In this document: positions 31,716-40,386 of the stretch, piece after piece
How the letters are laid out: each line of letters opens with the position of its first letter
How positions within the stretch are numbered: the stretch's first letter is position 1
Assembly (NCBI GenBank): GCA_015296065.1
Contig: DVDU01000023.1
Coordinates: forward strand, 47,456-111,455
Source of the DNA: Oscillatoriaceae cyanobacterium M33_DOE_052
Lineage (GTDB): Bacteria; Cyanobacteriota; Cyanobacteriia; Cyanobacteriales; Laspinemataceae
DNA length: 64,000 bases
Direction of reading: 5' to 3'
The notes under the pieces: generated by a model
What the model saw: only the letters and a program-made list of their open reading frames with translations
Told to the model about the DNA's origin: nothing
Database searches by the model: none
Made by a program: the position numbers and the translations under genes

Positions 31716-33185
31716 CTTGGGAAATCTCCTTTATGGTTCAGGTTTGCTTTTGAGGCACTCAACGCCATTTCTGACATTGGCCGCCACATCATCTGCTTGC
31801 AGATATAGGTATCGGGACAGACACCAGCCAGAAAACTGCTTTTAGCTGGTCCCGAAGTTTGCTTCCCCCTCTCGGCGGTCAAGCTCTCTTCGAGATTGCT
31901 GAGAAAATTTTAGATCAGGATGAGATTACCGGAAAAGGCTTTAAATCCTTTTTTGGTTAACTTTTGTCCTGTCCTCGATCCCCTACAGTTAAGTTTTATA
32001 CAATGCCCGCGACCCTTTTAACATTAAGTTTTGTAACAATTTCCCAGTTTTTCCCCCAATTAGGTGTTTCTACTCAAAAAAATCTGGTTCTAACTGGGAA
32101 AAAAGTATCACTACATAACATTTAACCCCAGATTTATAGAGAAAAATACTTATCCGCCGCCCCTTGATTCCGGCTTTTTAATATGAAGATTTGTTAATAA
32201 TTCCCATTTTTCTCTGTAATAAGTATTTTTACTTAACCATTGTTTTGGGGTGAGAACAGCATCTGGAGAAGCACCAGCCCAGCCACAGACAGGGGTTTTC
32301 CGTGTTTTGTAGGACTGGGGTGCGTTCTGCTCTGGCTGCTGTAACTGTGGAGTTAGAGGTCTGTTACAGACATTTACCGCCAAAAAAAGAACGACGCTGT
32401 ATATAAATGTACAGAACAGAAGAGATGTCATCCCTGAAACCAAGACCCCAACAAGATCTATTAGCTCGCCCCTGGTATTTACCCCCAGTGTAATTAGAGC
32501 CACCTGATGGTTATGGTTTCGCCACCACAGGCGGGTAGTCCCCTAGTAGGGATATTGGTCCAGGAGATGTGATGAAATCAGAACCAAGCGGATCTATTCC
32601 CGGGGAATATGGGTAACGGTCAGAAGCCACCTGTTCTCGATCAGGACAGATAGGTAACAAATACTTGCTCTCAAGGGGGACCCTGAGACAGGGGGGTTGT
32701 GCGCTGAGGGGGATACCTGCACCAGGAGGAGAATTCACTTACTCCGGTCTAGATCACATGGGAAAGTGAACAAATATTCAGACTTTATTAAAATAAAATC
32801 TAGCCTCTAATTATTAAGATTTCTTGGGGGATACCAGTACCGAAGCCGCAAATCCTTGGGCGGCAAGGGGATGCCAGCGCTCAAACAAGATTAAAAAAGT
32901 TTACAAAAGTTAATGCAAAAAGCAGCTTAGCTTGTGTTATAAGATAAGGGAACAAGGCAAGAAAAAGGAAAAAAGCAGAGCTGGAGGGGATTTGGAGAGA
33001 AAATAGGGGTTCTCAGAAAAGAAAGAAAAGTTCTCAGATTTTCACCAGCGCGGTGGGGAACCAGGAAGCCAGCAAAACAGCGGTGCTTTCGCGATCGCCC
33101 CTCGCTAACCCTAAAAATCCAGCCTGCGCGCTTCTGCCCGTCATCAACCTGTGTGATTGCAACTTAATAAGGAGTAATTCAGAAA
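31716..33185. other. Shared divergent control region of the cpc and pec operons
   Basis: This 1.47 kb region lies between the starts of cpcB (leftward) and pecB (rightward). It has AT-rich patches (32000-32140, 32760-32960) that may hold promoters; TATAAG near 32938 is a candidate -10 for pec. Frames of 75-117 codons exist but look unsupported. No RNA gene is recognised. Both operons probably have leaders of several hundred bases. Confidence 0.5.
32937..32948 (+). promoter_or_regulatory. Candidate -10 region of the pec operon
   Basis: TTATAAGATAAG resembles a -10 box about 240 bases upstream of pecB. No convincing -35 at 16-18 bases spacing was found, so support is weak. Confidence 0.25.
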
Positions 33186-33704
33186 ATGCTCGACGCTTTT
33201 TCTAAAGTCGTGACCCAAGCAGACAACCGTGGCGCTTACCTGAGCGCTGATGAAATCAATGGCCTCTCGGCAATGGTGGCTGAGAGCAACAAGCGCTTGG
33301 ATGTGGTGAACCGGCTGACCAGCAACTCTTCGACAATTGTTGCCAATGCCTATCGCTCCTTAGTTGCCGAAAATGAGCAAGTATTCGGACCCGGTGGGGC
33401 TTGCTTCCACCACCGCAACCACGCGGCTTGCCTGCGTGACATGGGCTTTATCCTGCGCTACGTCACCTATGCGGTCCTGGCTGGCGATCCCAGCTCTCTG
33501 GACGATCGCTGCCTGAATGGCCTGCGGGAAACCTACCAAGCTCTGGGGACCCCTGGTGCGGTAGTGGCTTCTGGGATTCAAAAAATGAAAGATGCAGCCG
33601 TTGCCATCGCCAACGACCCCAACGGCATCACTCGCGGCGATTGCAGCGCGCTGATGTCTGAAGTAGCTAGCTACTTCGATCGCGCCGCCGCCGCAGTTGC
33701 CTAA
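33186..33704 (+). CDS. pecB: Phycoerythrocyanin beta subunit PecB
   Basis: The 172-residue protein is a phycobiliprotein beta chain resembling known Pec[98 protein letters not shown], ending [32 protein letters not shown] (rather than [11 protein letters not shown] of CpcB) is a PecB feature. Its chromophores are two phycocyanobilins on Cys82 and Cys153-type residues. First gene of pecBACEF; AAGGAG lies upstream of the ATG. Confidence 0.93.
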   Translation: MLDAFSKVVTQADNRGAYLSADEINGLSAMVAESNKRLDVVNRLTSNSSTIVANAYRSLVAENEQVFGPGGACFHHRNHAACLRDMGFILRYVTYAVLAGDPSSLDDRCLNGLRETYQALGTPGAVVASGIQKMKDAAVAIANDPNGITRGDCSALMSEVASYFDRAAAAVA

Positions 33705-33721
33705 GCCAGATCCAAGGAAAG

Positions 33722-33741
33722 TAGTTGGGCTTTAGCCCATC
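33722..33741. repeat. GGGCTTTAGCCC repeat between pecB and pecA
   Basis: TAGTTGGGCTTTAGCCCAT is a single copy of the palindromic family, in the short spacer behind pecB. Confidence 0.8.
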
Positions 33742-33820
33742 TTCAAAAATTTGTATTTGACAATTTTTGTACTGACAATCATTTTTGTACTCACAACCAT
33801 AAAGGATCAGCAAAACACCG

Positions 33821-34309
33821 ATGAAAACTCCTCTGACTGAAGCAATCTCCGCCGCTGACTTGCGCGGCTCCTACCTGAGCAACACCGAAATGCAAGCAGT
33901 TTTTGGCCGTTTCAGCCGCGCCAAAGCTGGTCTGGAAGCCGCCAAAGCATTTAGCGAAAAAGGCAAAGCCTGGTCAGAAGCCGCGGCCAATTACGTTTAT
34001 CAAAAATTCCCCTACACTACCCAAATGCAGGGGTCTCAATATGCTTCTACTCCCGAAGGCAAAGCTAAGTGCGTGCGGGATATCGACCACTACCTGCGCA
34101 CTATCAGCTACTGCTGCGTAGTCGGCGGTACTGGCCCTCTCGACGAATATGTGATTGCTGGTCTGAAGGAATTCAACGCCGCTCTCGGTTTGTCTCCGAG
34201 CTGGTATGTCGCCGCTCTGGAGTTCGTCCGCGACAACCACGGTTTGAGTGGTGATGTGGCTGGTGAAGCCAACACCTATCTCAACTACGCCATCAACGCT
34301 CTGAGCTAA
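33821..34309 (+). CDS. pecA: Phycoerythrocyanin alpha subunit PecA
   Basis: The 162-residue protein is distinguished from CpcA by [98 protein letters not shown], matching PecA. Its Cys84 carries phycoviolobilin, made by isomerising phycocyanobilin during attachment by PecE/PecF, both encoded downstream. This extends absorption toward green light. Confidence 0.95.
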   Translation: MKTPLTEAISAADLRGSYLSNTEMQAVFGRFSRAKAGLEAAKAFSEKGKAWSEAAANYVYQKFPYTTQMQGSQYASTPEGKAKCVRDIDHYLRTISYCCVVGGTGPLDEYVIAGLKEFNAALGLSPSWYVAALEFVRDNHGLSGDVAGEANTYLNYAINALS

Positions 34310-34405
34310 TTCTCCACGAATCAACTGTCAGCGGTAGGCTATTGGCTGTCAGCTATCAGCTCAAACTAGCAGTTAACAGTTAATCGCCAACCGCTGACAA
34401 ATAAT

Positions 34406-34472
34406 CCAGAAACCGGCTTTCTTGATGGCAGAGAAAGCACAAGTCAGATAGGCCGGGGTTTCTTGGCAAAGC
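34406..34472. repeat. Diverged copy of the nested palindrome pair
   Basis: CAGAAACCGGCTTTCTTG (34408) and CCGGGGTTTCTTGG (34455) are degenerate ends of the 67-69 bp element family. They sit in the spacer between pecA and pecC. Confidence 0.55.
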
Positions 34473-34542
34473 CCAAATCAGAGCTTTGTCACGTGCGGCA
34501 CAATCAAAACAAGTTTTTTTGCACCAACGGAGCCTTGGAGAA

Positions 34543-35382
34543 ATGAGTACCATTATCGAAGCTCGGCTGGGACTTGATGGCGTTACAGATAGCCGAGCCG
34601 AACTGCGCCCCAATTGGAGTGCAGAAGATTTAGCACTAATCATTCGGGCTGCTTACCAGCAAGTTTTCGGACGCCAAGGGGTCTATGCCGACGCCCAACT
34701 CACCAGCGCCGAATCCCTGCTGCGCAACGGTCAGATTAACGTGCGGCAATTTATCCGCACTTTGGCAAAATCGGATTTATACAAAGAACGCTTTTTCTCT
34801 AGCAATTCTCAAGTTCGCTTCATTGAGCTGAACTACAAGCACTTGCTGGGACGCGCTCCTTACGACCAGTCGGAAATTCAGTTCCACGTGGATTTGTACG
34901 CGGCTTCGGGCTACGATGCAGACATAGATTCTTACATCGACAGCCCGGAATATGACAGCGCTTTCGGGAATTATACGGTTCCCTATTATCGGGGATTGAA
35001 ATCCCATCCGGGGATGCAAATGGTGGGATATACCCGCTTGTTTGAAATCTATCGGGGTCAGGGCAATAGCGATAATGCTCAGGTGGGGGGCAAGGATTCT
35101 CGCCTGCAGAAGAAAGTTGCCATGAATCTCAGTAATGCGATTCGCGAGCCTTCTTCGGCGTTGAAGCCTTCCGTGGAATTCAAAGCGGAAAAAGCTCTCT
35201 GCGGGACTTCTTTAGAACCAGGGCGGGTGTACCGGATTGAAGCTATCCTCGGAGGTGGCGCGCCCGGTACACAAGTGCGGCGGAGCAAACAGTCTTATAC
35301 TGTGCCATACGATCGCTTCTCCAGCACTTACCAAGAGATTCACCGCCGGGGCGGCAAAATCACCAGCATTGTGCCAGTGTAG
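34543..35382 (+). CDS. pecC: Phycoerythrocyanin-associated rod linker PecC
   Basis: From the ATG at 34543 (GGAG two bases before the AA spacer; [26 protein letters not shown]) the 279-residue protein shows the PBS linker domain ([99 protein letters not shown]) and a C-terminal CpcD-like domain ([50 protein letters not shown]). It joins phycoerythrocyanin discs at the rod tip. Longer open frame to 34486 is not supported by homology. Confidence 0.93.
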   Translation: MSTIIEARLGLDGVTDSRAELRPNWSAEDLALIIRAAYQQVFGRQGVYADAQLTSAESLLRNGQINVRQFIRTLAKSDLYKERFFSSNSQVRFIELNYKHLLGRAPYDQSEIQFHVDLYAASGYDADIDSYIDSPEYDSAFGNYTVPYYRGLKSHPGMQMVGYTRLFEIYRGQGNSDNAQVGGKDSRLQKKVAMNLSNAIREPSSALKPSVEFKAEKALCGTSLEPGRVYRIEAILGGGAPGTQVRRSKQSYTVPYDRFSSTYQEIHRRGGKITSIVPV

Positions 35383-35403
35383 CGAGTTTGTCATTTGTCC
35401 CCC

Positions 35404-35470
35404 AGAAACCGGGTTTCTCAACAAGATATTTCTTACCTTGAAGTAGCTTATGAAAAGAAACCCGGTTTCT
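35404..35470. repeat. 67-bp nested palindrome element
   Basis: AGAAACCGGGTTTCT (35404-35418) and its exact reverse complement AGAAACCCGGTTTCT (35456-35470) bound a 37-bp interior. Located 21 bases after the pecC stop. Confidence 0.92.
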
Positions 35471-35518
35471 TCTCCAAGTGACAAGTGACTGCCGGACAAG
35501 TGTTTAATTTTTTAGGTG

Positions 35519-36304
35519 ATGATGGTAACACAGTCTGATGCACCGATTTGTTCGCCAGAGACGGCGATCGAGGCTTTACAGTCAGAAGATAATCAAATCC
35601 GCTATTACGCTGCCTGGTGGTTGGGAAAACATCAGGTACAATCGGCTGGTGTTCCCCTGTGTGAGGCGCTTGCCGACGAGGCTTATCGCACGCCTCAAGG
35701 CGGATATCCCCTGCGAAGACAAGCGGCGCGGGCATTAGGTCAATTGAAAAATCCCCAAGCAACACCAGCACTAATTGAAGCGCTCAACTGTGAGGAAGAT
35801 TTGCAATTGCGCGCAGCGGCGATCGAAGCTTTGGGGGCAATAGGGGACGATCGCGCTGTCCCTCACTTAGTGGCGCTACTACAATCAGGGAAAGAGCAAC
35901 CTTTAGAAGCTCTGATAGAAGCCCTGGGTAGCCTTCAGGTTTGGTCAGTCCGTAGCCATATTGAGTCATTTCTCAATCATGCCTCGGAGCGGGTGCAATG
36001 TGCTGCCGCGAGATATTTGTATCTCCTCACCCAAGAGCCGCAATATATCGAAAGAATTGTGAGAAATCTCAGCCATGACAATGCGTATTTGCGCTGGTCT
36101 GCGGCTTTTGATTTGGGTGCAATTGGGCATTTGTCAGCGGCAAAAGCCATTCAAGAAGCGAAAATTGCCAATAGTTTAAAGCTGCTAAATTTAAAGCGAA
36201 TTTTGACGGCTGCTTTAGAAAGTGAAACAGAAACAGCAGCAGAAAAGCAGAAAAAATGCCGCGTTTTGATGCAGTCGATAGATGAATTGTTAATTCAGCT
36301 ATGA
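35519..36304 (+). CDS. pecE: Phycoerythrocyanin alpha lyase subunit PecE
   Basis: The protein of about 261 residues (ATG at 35519 or 35522; GTG at 35516 is also open) is a HEAT-repeat lyase of the CpcE/PecE type: EDNQIRYYAAWWLGKHQVQSAGVPLCEAL, RRQAARALGQLKNPQATPALIEAL, AAAIEALGAIGDDRAVPHLVALLQSG, AAFDLGAIGHLSAAKAIQEA. With PecF it binds phycocyanobilin and attaches it to PecA while isomerising it to phycoviolobilin. Overlaps pecF by four bases. Confidence 0.92.
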   Translation: MMVTQSDAPICSPETAIEALQSEDNQIRYYAAWWLGKHQVQSAGVPLCEALADEAYRTPQGGYPLRRQAARALGQLKNPQATPALIEALNCEEDLQLRAAAIEALGAIGDDRAVPHLVALLQSGKEQPLEALIEALGSLQVWSVRSHIESFLNHASERVQCAAARYLYLLTQEPQYIERIVRNLSHDNAYLRWSAAFDLGAIGHLSAAKAIQEAKIANSLKLLNLKRILTAALESETETAAEKQKKCRVLMQSIDELLIQL

Positions 36305-36981
36305 TGAATTATATTAATTTGACAAGCCCCGACGGGGTTGAGGACAGCCGGATAGCTGGGTTAATTGCGCAACTGCGGCGCGCGGCTGTGCCACCAGAGG
36401 CGATCGCGGTGATTCAGGATTTGCGGGCCGCAGGGACTCCGGCAGTGATTCAGCCCCTGATTGAAGTCCTCAGCCACCACCATCCCAGCGTTCCCGCCGC
36501 TGCCGTGGAAGCGCTGGTGCAACTCGAAAGCGCTGCCGTCGAGCCCCTGATTGCAGCTTTTAGAACTTCTGGAGACCAAGGGGTGCAAGCCTATATTATT
36601 CAGGCTTTGGCGAGAATTGGCGACGCCAGAGCCTTAGACTTATTGGTGGAAGTCGTAGGCGTATCCGTTGCCAATCACTGTCAGGGCAACGTGCGCCGTG
36701 TCGCTGCACGGGGGTTAGGACGCATCGGCTGCAACTCCCCAGAGAATGTGGCAGCTTGCGTGGCGAAACTCTCTTGGGCGCTGTTGTCTGCGGAAGATTG
36801 GGCACTCCGCTATGCCGCTGCAGTTTCTCTGGCAGAAATTGGCACCGCAGAGGCACAAGCCGCTCTGCAACAGGCACTTTCCCCCGAGTCCGATGTGGTG
36901 GTACAAGCTCGGATTCAAACCGCCCTGGAGCAACTTACCGGGGAGAAGAAACCGGGTTTCTGCGACGGTCTTGGGATCTGA
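36301..36981 (+). CDS. pecF: Phycoerythrocyanin alpha lyase-isomerase subunit PecF
   Basis: The 226-residue protein has HEAT-like repeats and the PecF signature NHCQGNVRRVAARGLGRIG (His-Cys motif needed for isomerase activity in studied PecF). Its ATG overlaps the pecE stop (ATGA), implying translational coupling. The last 13 or so residues (GEKKPGFCDGLGI) are encoded by a nested palindrome element starting at 36947, so the natural C-terminus was probably near GQLTG; the repeat extends the protein. Confidence 0.93.
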   Translation: MMNYINLTSPDGVEDSRIAGLIAQLRRAAVPPEAIAVIQDLRAAGTPAVIQPLIEVLSHHHPSVPAAAVEALVQLESAAVEPLIAAFRTSGDQGVQAYIIQALARIGDARALDLLVEVVGVSVANHCQGNVRRVAARGLGRIGCNSPENVAACVAKLSWALLSAEDWALRYAAAVSLAEIGTAEAQAALQQALSPESDVVVQARIQTALEQLTGEKKPGFCDGLGI

Positions 36982-37216
36982 ACCGAGATTTGGTTTTGTT
37001 ACCCGGTTTCTGCCGAGATTTGGTTTTGTTACCCCGTTTCTGGGGTCAGGCTTCGCCCCAGAGGTTGTCGCAGCCTGGTCCGGGTTTCTTGACCCCGGTT
37101 TCTCCAGAGCTGTGCTACTAGAAGGCATTTTCTGATAAAGTCAAGCAAAAAAGAAACCGGGTTTCTCACGTAGATTTCTGCAAAAAACCAGCAATCTATT
37201 GAGCAACTCGGTTTCT
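36947..37216. repeat. Cluster of AGAAACCGGGTTTCT-type palindromes, partly in pecF
   Basis: The first half-element (36947-36961) is inside pecF. Further copies or fragments occur at about 37000, 37036, 37078, 37101, 37151 and 37205, forming several possible hairpins in the pecF-dusA spacer. Some interior text (GATTTGGTTTTGTTACC) is repeated twice in tandem at 36988 and 37016. Confidence 0.85.
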
Positions 37217-37230
37217 GGCTATGCAGCAGA

Positions 37231-38289
37231 ATGGGAACTATTTTGCACACGATCGATAATTGCCACAAGTTTTTCGGGGATACTCCACCAGACTGCTCGC
37301 CCCTACCGTCCGCAGAAAAACAGCTTTCCTGGCGGCGGTTCTTATATCCGGTGAGCTTGGCGCCGATGATGGACTGCACCGATCGGCATTTCCGCTACTT
37401 CATGCGCCAAATTACTCGCCGCACCCTCTTATACACAGAAATGATTGTGGCGGCGGCGATTCTCCACGGGAATCGGGAAAAGCTGCTCGGTTTTTCCCCA
37501 GAGGAAAAACCCCTAGCGCTACAAGTGGGAGGCAATAACCCCCTGGAACTGGCAGAATGTGCCCGAATTGCGGCGGATCAGGGGTACGATGAAATCAACC
37601 TGAATGTGGGTTGCCCCAGCAGTCGGGTGCAAAATGGCAATATTGGCGCTTGTCTAATGGCACAGCCAGAATTGGTGGCGCGATGCGTCGAAGCGATGGC
37701 AGTGGGTGGGATTCCTGTGACGGTAAAACACCGGATTGGGATTGACGATCGGGATAGCTACGAAGATCTGGCCCACTTCGTCCGCATCGTCTCCGAGGCT
37801 GGGTGTGGCCGGTTCACGGTCCACGCTCGCAAAGCATGGCTGCAAGGTTTGAACCCGAAACAAAACCGCCATATTCCCCCCCTGCGTTATGAGGAAGTTT
37901 ACCGCCTCAAACAGGAATTTCCCCAATTGATGATAGAAATTAATGGGGGCATCACCAGTTTGGCGCAAGCTGAGGAACATCTGACCCAGGTGGATGCGGT
38001 AATGATTGGTCGGGCGGCGTATGATAACCCGTTTTTGTTTGCTCAGTGCGATCGAGACATTTACGGCGACAATACCACCCCCCCCACCCGTCACCAAGTC
38101 GCCACCGCCATGCTCCCTTATATCGAGTTCTGGCTCACTCAAGGACTCAAACTGCACCAAATCTCCCGCCATATGCTCGGACTCTTCGCCGGACAACCGG
38201 GGAGCCGCGCTTGGAAACGCCACATCAGTGAAAATGCTCACCTCCCCAACGCGGGAGCCGAAGTCATTGCTGCTGCTTTGATTGGGTAG
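37231..38289 (+). CDS. dusA: tRNA-dihydrouridine synthase DusA
   Basis: The 352-residue flavoenzyme reduces uridines 20/20a of tRNA D-loops with NADPH. Visible features: APMMDCTDRHFRYF (N-terminal FMN motif), LQVGGNNPLELAECARIAADQGYDEINLNVGCPSSRVQNGNIGACLM with the active-site Cys (VGCPS), VKHRIGIDDRDSYEDL, VHARKAWLQGLNPKQNR and GRAAYDNPFLF; all are typical of DusA. Conserved sequence starts near residue 37, so the true start may be internal; the N-terminal 30 residues show no homology I recognise. Confidence 0.92.
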   Translation: MGTILHTIDNCHKFFGDTPPDCSPLPSAEKQLSWRRFLYPVSLAPMMDCTDRHFRYFMRQITRRTLLYTEMIVAAAILHGNREKLLGFSPEEKPLALQVGGNNPLELAECARIAADQGYDEINLNVGCPSSRVQNGNIGACLMAQPELVARCVEAMAVGGIPVTVKHRIGIDDRDSYEDLAHFVRIVSEAGCGRFTVHARKAWLQGLNPKQNRHIPPLRYEEVYRLKQEFPQLMIEINGGITSLAQAEEHLTQVDAVMIGRAAYDNPFLFAQCDRDIYGDNTTPPTRHQVATAMLPYIEFWLTQGLKLHQISRHMLGLFAGQPGSRAWKRHISENAHLPNAGAEVIAAALIG

Positions 38290-38346
38290 GGTAGAAGCGG
38301 GACGAAGACAGTGGGTTTATTGCTTTCAGCCAGTACCGAAGTCTCC

Positions 38347-38413
38347 AGAAACCGGGTTTCTGCAAGAATCTATGCTTCACAACCAAGGACGCTGGTTAAG
38401 AAACCCGGTTTCT
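38347..38413. repeat. 67-bp nested palindrome element
   Basis: AGAAACCGGGTTTCT (38347-38361) and AGAAACCCGGTTTCT (38399-38413) flank a 37-bp interior. It lies in the 155-base gap between dusA and yjbQ. Confidence 0.92.
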
Positions 38414-38444
38414 TTTTACCCAGCTTCTTACCCAAAGGCACAAT

Positions 38445-38885
38445 ATGCAAATTATTAACGAAACTATTTACATCGAAACCAAGCAGAGCATCGGCATTTA
38501 CAGCATCACCCCGCTGGTAACAGCAATCATCCAAAGCAGTGCCATCAAATCCGGCCAAGTTTTAGTATTGTCTCGTCACACCACCACTGCCATTGCCATC
38601 AACGAAAACGAAGAAAGATTGATCACCGATATCATCACCTTTCTGGAAAAACTCGCCCCCACAGATGCTAACTACCTTCATAACGACTTAGAAAAGCGCC
38701 CCAATATTCCCGAAGACGAACCCAGAAACGCCCACTCTCACCTCATGGCCATGATGCTCCACAACAGCGAAAATATTCCTATTATCGATGGTAAATTAGC
38801 CTTGGGCACCTGGCAATCAATCCTGTTTTGCGAATTCGACGGCCCCAGAAAAAGAAGCGTCAGCGTGCAAATTATCGGCATCTAA
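38445..38885 (+). CDS. yjbQ: YjbQ family protein (secondary thiamine-phosphate synthase type)
   Basis: The 146-residue protein matches UPF0047/YjbQ: SGQVLVLSRHTTTAIAINENEERLITDIITFLEKLAPTDANYLHNDLEKRPNIPEDEPRNAHSHLMAMMLHNSENIPIIDGKLALGTWQSILFCEFDGPRKRSVSVQIIG. The conserved His of HTTTAIAINE, HND and NAHSH form the presumed metal site. Some members have weak thiamine-phosphate synthase activity; the cellular role is not settled. Confidence 0.9.
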   Translation: MQIINETIYIETKQSIGIYSITPLVTAIIQSSAIKSGQVLVLSRHTTTAIAINENEERLITDIITFLEKLAPTDANYLHNDLEKRPNIPEDEPRNAHSHLMAMMLHNSENIPIIDGKLALGTWQSILFCEFDGPRKRSVSVQIIGI

Positions 38886-39209
38886 AATCTGATTTTCTAT
38901 CATCCTATAAAATCTGCATCTGTCCCATCCCCATCGCCGTTTTTCTCCCCACAACCGCAAAAAAAGCGATTGGGAGCCAGCACCGCTGCCCTCCGTGCTG
39001 GTTCTGGCTCCAGAAAGCGGCATTTTGCCAAACCCTGACAAAGGGAGACCCACCTGCCAAAGCGCGGAAGAAAGGCGGGCTGAGTCGCCGCCGACAAATC
39101 ATCTCCCTGCGGGAGCGAACCGCCCTTGTCGGCGTAGCCATCAGCTCCGCCTCTGGGATACCAGCCAGAGGCGCCCCTCACTAGGAGCGAGGCGCCAGAT
39201 ACTTTCGTC
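38886..39209. other. Highly structured GC-rich intergenic segment
   Basis: Between 38971 and 39196 there are consecutive inverted repeats: GGAGCC/AGCAC with GTGCT/GGCTCC (38973-39011), CCGACAA/TTGTCGG (about 39090-39133) with inner CTCCC/GGGAG, GCCTCTGG/CCAGAGGC (39149-39172), and GGCGCC/GGCGCC (39170-39196). Several reading frames are open but none looks like a protein. It may be a structured RNA or a small repeated element. Confidence 0.5.
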
Positions 39210-39434
39210 TTGAAAAAAAATGGGGGAAATGATATAATTCTCAATTATGAAAATGAAATAAATTTTCAGTCGTTAGCTGGTAGCTTAAGTTTCGACCAAG
39301 TAGAGATTGCTTCAGGGGATGGTGTTGCGGTTGTCAGTTGTGAATGGGAACTGGCCGCCACCCTGGTTAGGGTGGATCGTGGCCTCATTAATATGGATGA
39401 TTTTACCGCCATCCTGGAAACAGGGTATGGGTAG
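39210..39434 (+). pseudogene. Relic of the C-terminal end of an RTX-type protein
   Basis: The frame encodes 74 residues; FQSLAGSLSFDQVEIASGDGVAVVSCEWELAATLVRVDRGLINMDDFTAI resembles the post-RTX segment of calcium-binding proteins (compare FADLTIGANGSDATVTVTASGELLAVIQG of the first gene in the window). No RTX repeats remain. An intact short protein cannot be ruled out. Confidence 0.4.
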
Positions 39435-39439
39435 GTAAA

Positions 39440-39485
39440 TTACCATGCAGGGTCGTCAGTGTCTAGCATGACCCTGCATTTATCG
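39440..39485. terminator. Stem-loop ATGCAGGGTC/GACCCTGCAT
   Basis: ATGCAGGGTC (39443-39452) pairs with GACCCTGCAT (39469-39478) around an 16-base loop, just after the RTX relic. Only short T-runs follow, so its function as terminator is tentative. Confidence 0.4.
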
Positions 39486-39650
39486 TAGGAATAAAAATAT
39501 GTTGTCAATTTCACTCAAGTGAATAAATATTGAAAATTAAATATTTGTTTACTCAAAGAAAAAGCCAACAAGTCTATGACGGGGATTGACCTAGACCGGG
39601 GTAATCCTTTTTAACCCATGCAGTGACGTATTTACCCAAAGGAAGACAAT

Positions 39651-40103
39651 ATGAGCGAACAGAAATCTTCACATAAAAGACAGCATCTGTACCGAAATGC
39701 AATGGAACAGCTAGTGGCAGCAGAAGCTCGGCGACAGGTGCGCAGCCTGCCGCCAAAACTCATCGCATCGATCAACGTGGAGCAAGTGATTGAGCAGGCT
39801 ACAGCTTACGCGCTCAATCGCCTCCCGGGTCTTTATGCCACTAGCGAGAGAGGGTGGAATTTTCAGCAGCAAAAAGCTAAAGAAAAATATGGCATAGAAA
39901 TAGTTGCCGCTGTGCGTCAAGGATTGGCAGCCGTGCAAAGAGACCCTTTAATACCGGTGTGGAACCCGGTCGAAAAAGAGGAAGACACGGTGGATACTAC
40001 TAATGACTTGAAATCTAAGCCACCAGCGCCATCACCAATGGAGTCTAGTTTAAGTATGCGGGTTAAATCCAATGGCAACCGCAGGCAAAATGAACCAGCT
40101 TAG
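39651..40103 (+). CDS. ComFB family protein
   Basis: The 150-residue protein shows the late competence ComFB-type core: HLYRNAMEQLVAAEARRQVRSLPPKLIASINVEQVIEQATAYALNRLPGLYATSERGWNFQQQKAKEKYGIEIVAAVRQGLAAVQRDPL. The C-terminal 40 residues are low complexity. In Bacillus comFB lies in the DNA-uptake operon; in cyanobacteria ComFB-like proteins are c-di-nucleotide-related signalling proteins by recent reports. Partner genes are not in the vicinity. Confidence 0.85.
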   Translation: MSEQKSSHKRQHLYRNAMEQLVAAEARRQVRSLPPKLIASINVEQVIEQATAYALNRLPGLYATSERGWNFQQQKAKEKYGIEIVAAVRQGLAAVQRDPLIPVWNPVEKEEDTVDTTNDLKSKPPAPSPMESSLSMRVKSNGNRRQNEPA

Positions 40104-40386
40104 AGGTACGGTCTTTGTGTCGTGACGCCATCTGGGCAAGAAACCTTCTCATCCTCTGTGTCCTGGCGGCTGTGACCGAAAATAGATAGGAGCATCCCGC
40201 CGCCGATAAATATCTCTGTGGGGGCGAAGCATTCGCTAATTAACCTCTATGAGCAACCGAAAAGTTATCGGTGCGAATGCTTTGCCCCTACCACAATTGA
40301 TGTCTTTGTGGTTGATGTTCACCACAGAGGTATTCTCGACAGGAGCAGGTTTTGCGCAATTTTTTGACTGGGAGGGCTGGTAATAA
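40104..40386. other. Intergenic region with an inverted repeat
   Basis: This gap between comFB-like and DUF445 genes holds a 69-bp inverted repeat at 40221-40289 and no coding sequence. Confidence 0.6.
40221..40289. repeat. 69-bp inverted-repeat element
   Basis: GGGGCGAAGCATTCGC (40221-40236) is mirrored by GCGAATGCTTTGCCCC (40274-40289) with one mismatch. The ends resemble those of the palindrome at 42871 and 17290 (GGGGC...GCCCC). Confidence 0.75.

Noticed and set aside
32150..32503. A 117-codon minus-strand frame in the cpc-pec intergenic region with a hydrophobic segment
   Set aside because: No family resemblance, poor composition after the hydrophobic part and a weak start context; it lies where long operon leaders and promoters are expected. 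Left as unsupported.
33186..34309. Considered a second phycocyanin cpcB2A2 set
   Set aside because: [12 protein letters not shown] in the beta chain and [13 protein letters not shown] in the alpha chain, plus pecE/pecF with NHCQGN downstream, identify phycoerythrocyanin.
38900..39244. Overlapping frames of 70-118 codons on both strands
   Set aside because: All arise from a GC-rich hairpin chain lacking stops in several frames; none has coding character, so the segment is treated as structured noncoding DNA.
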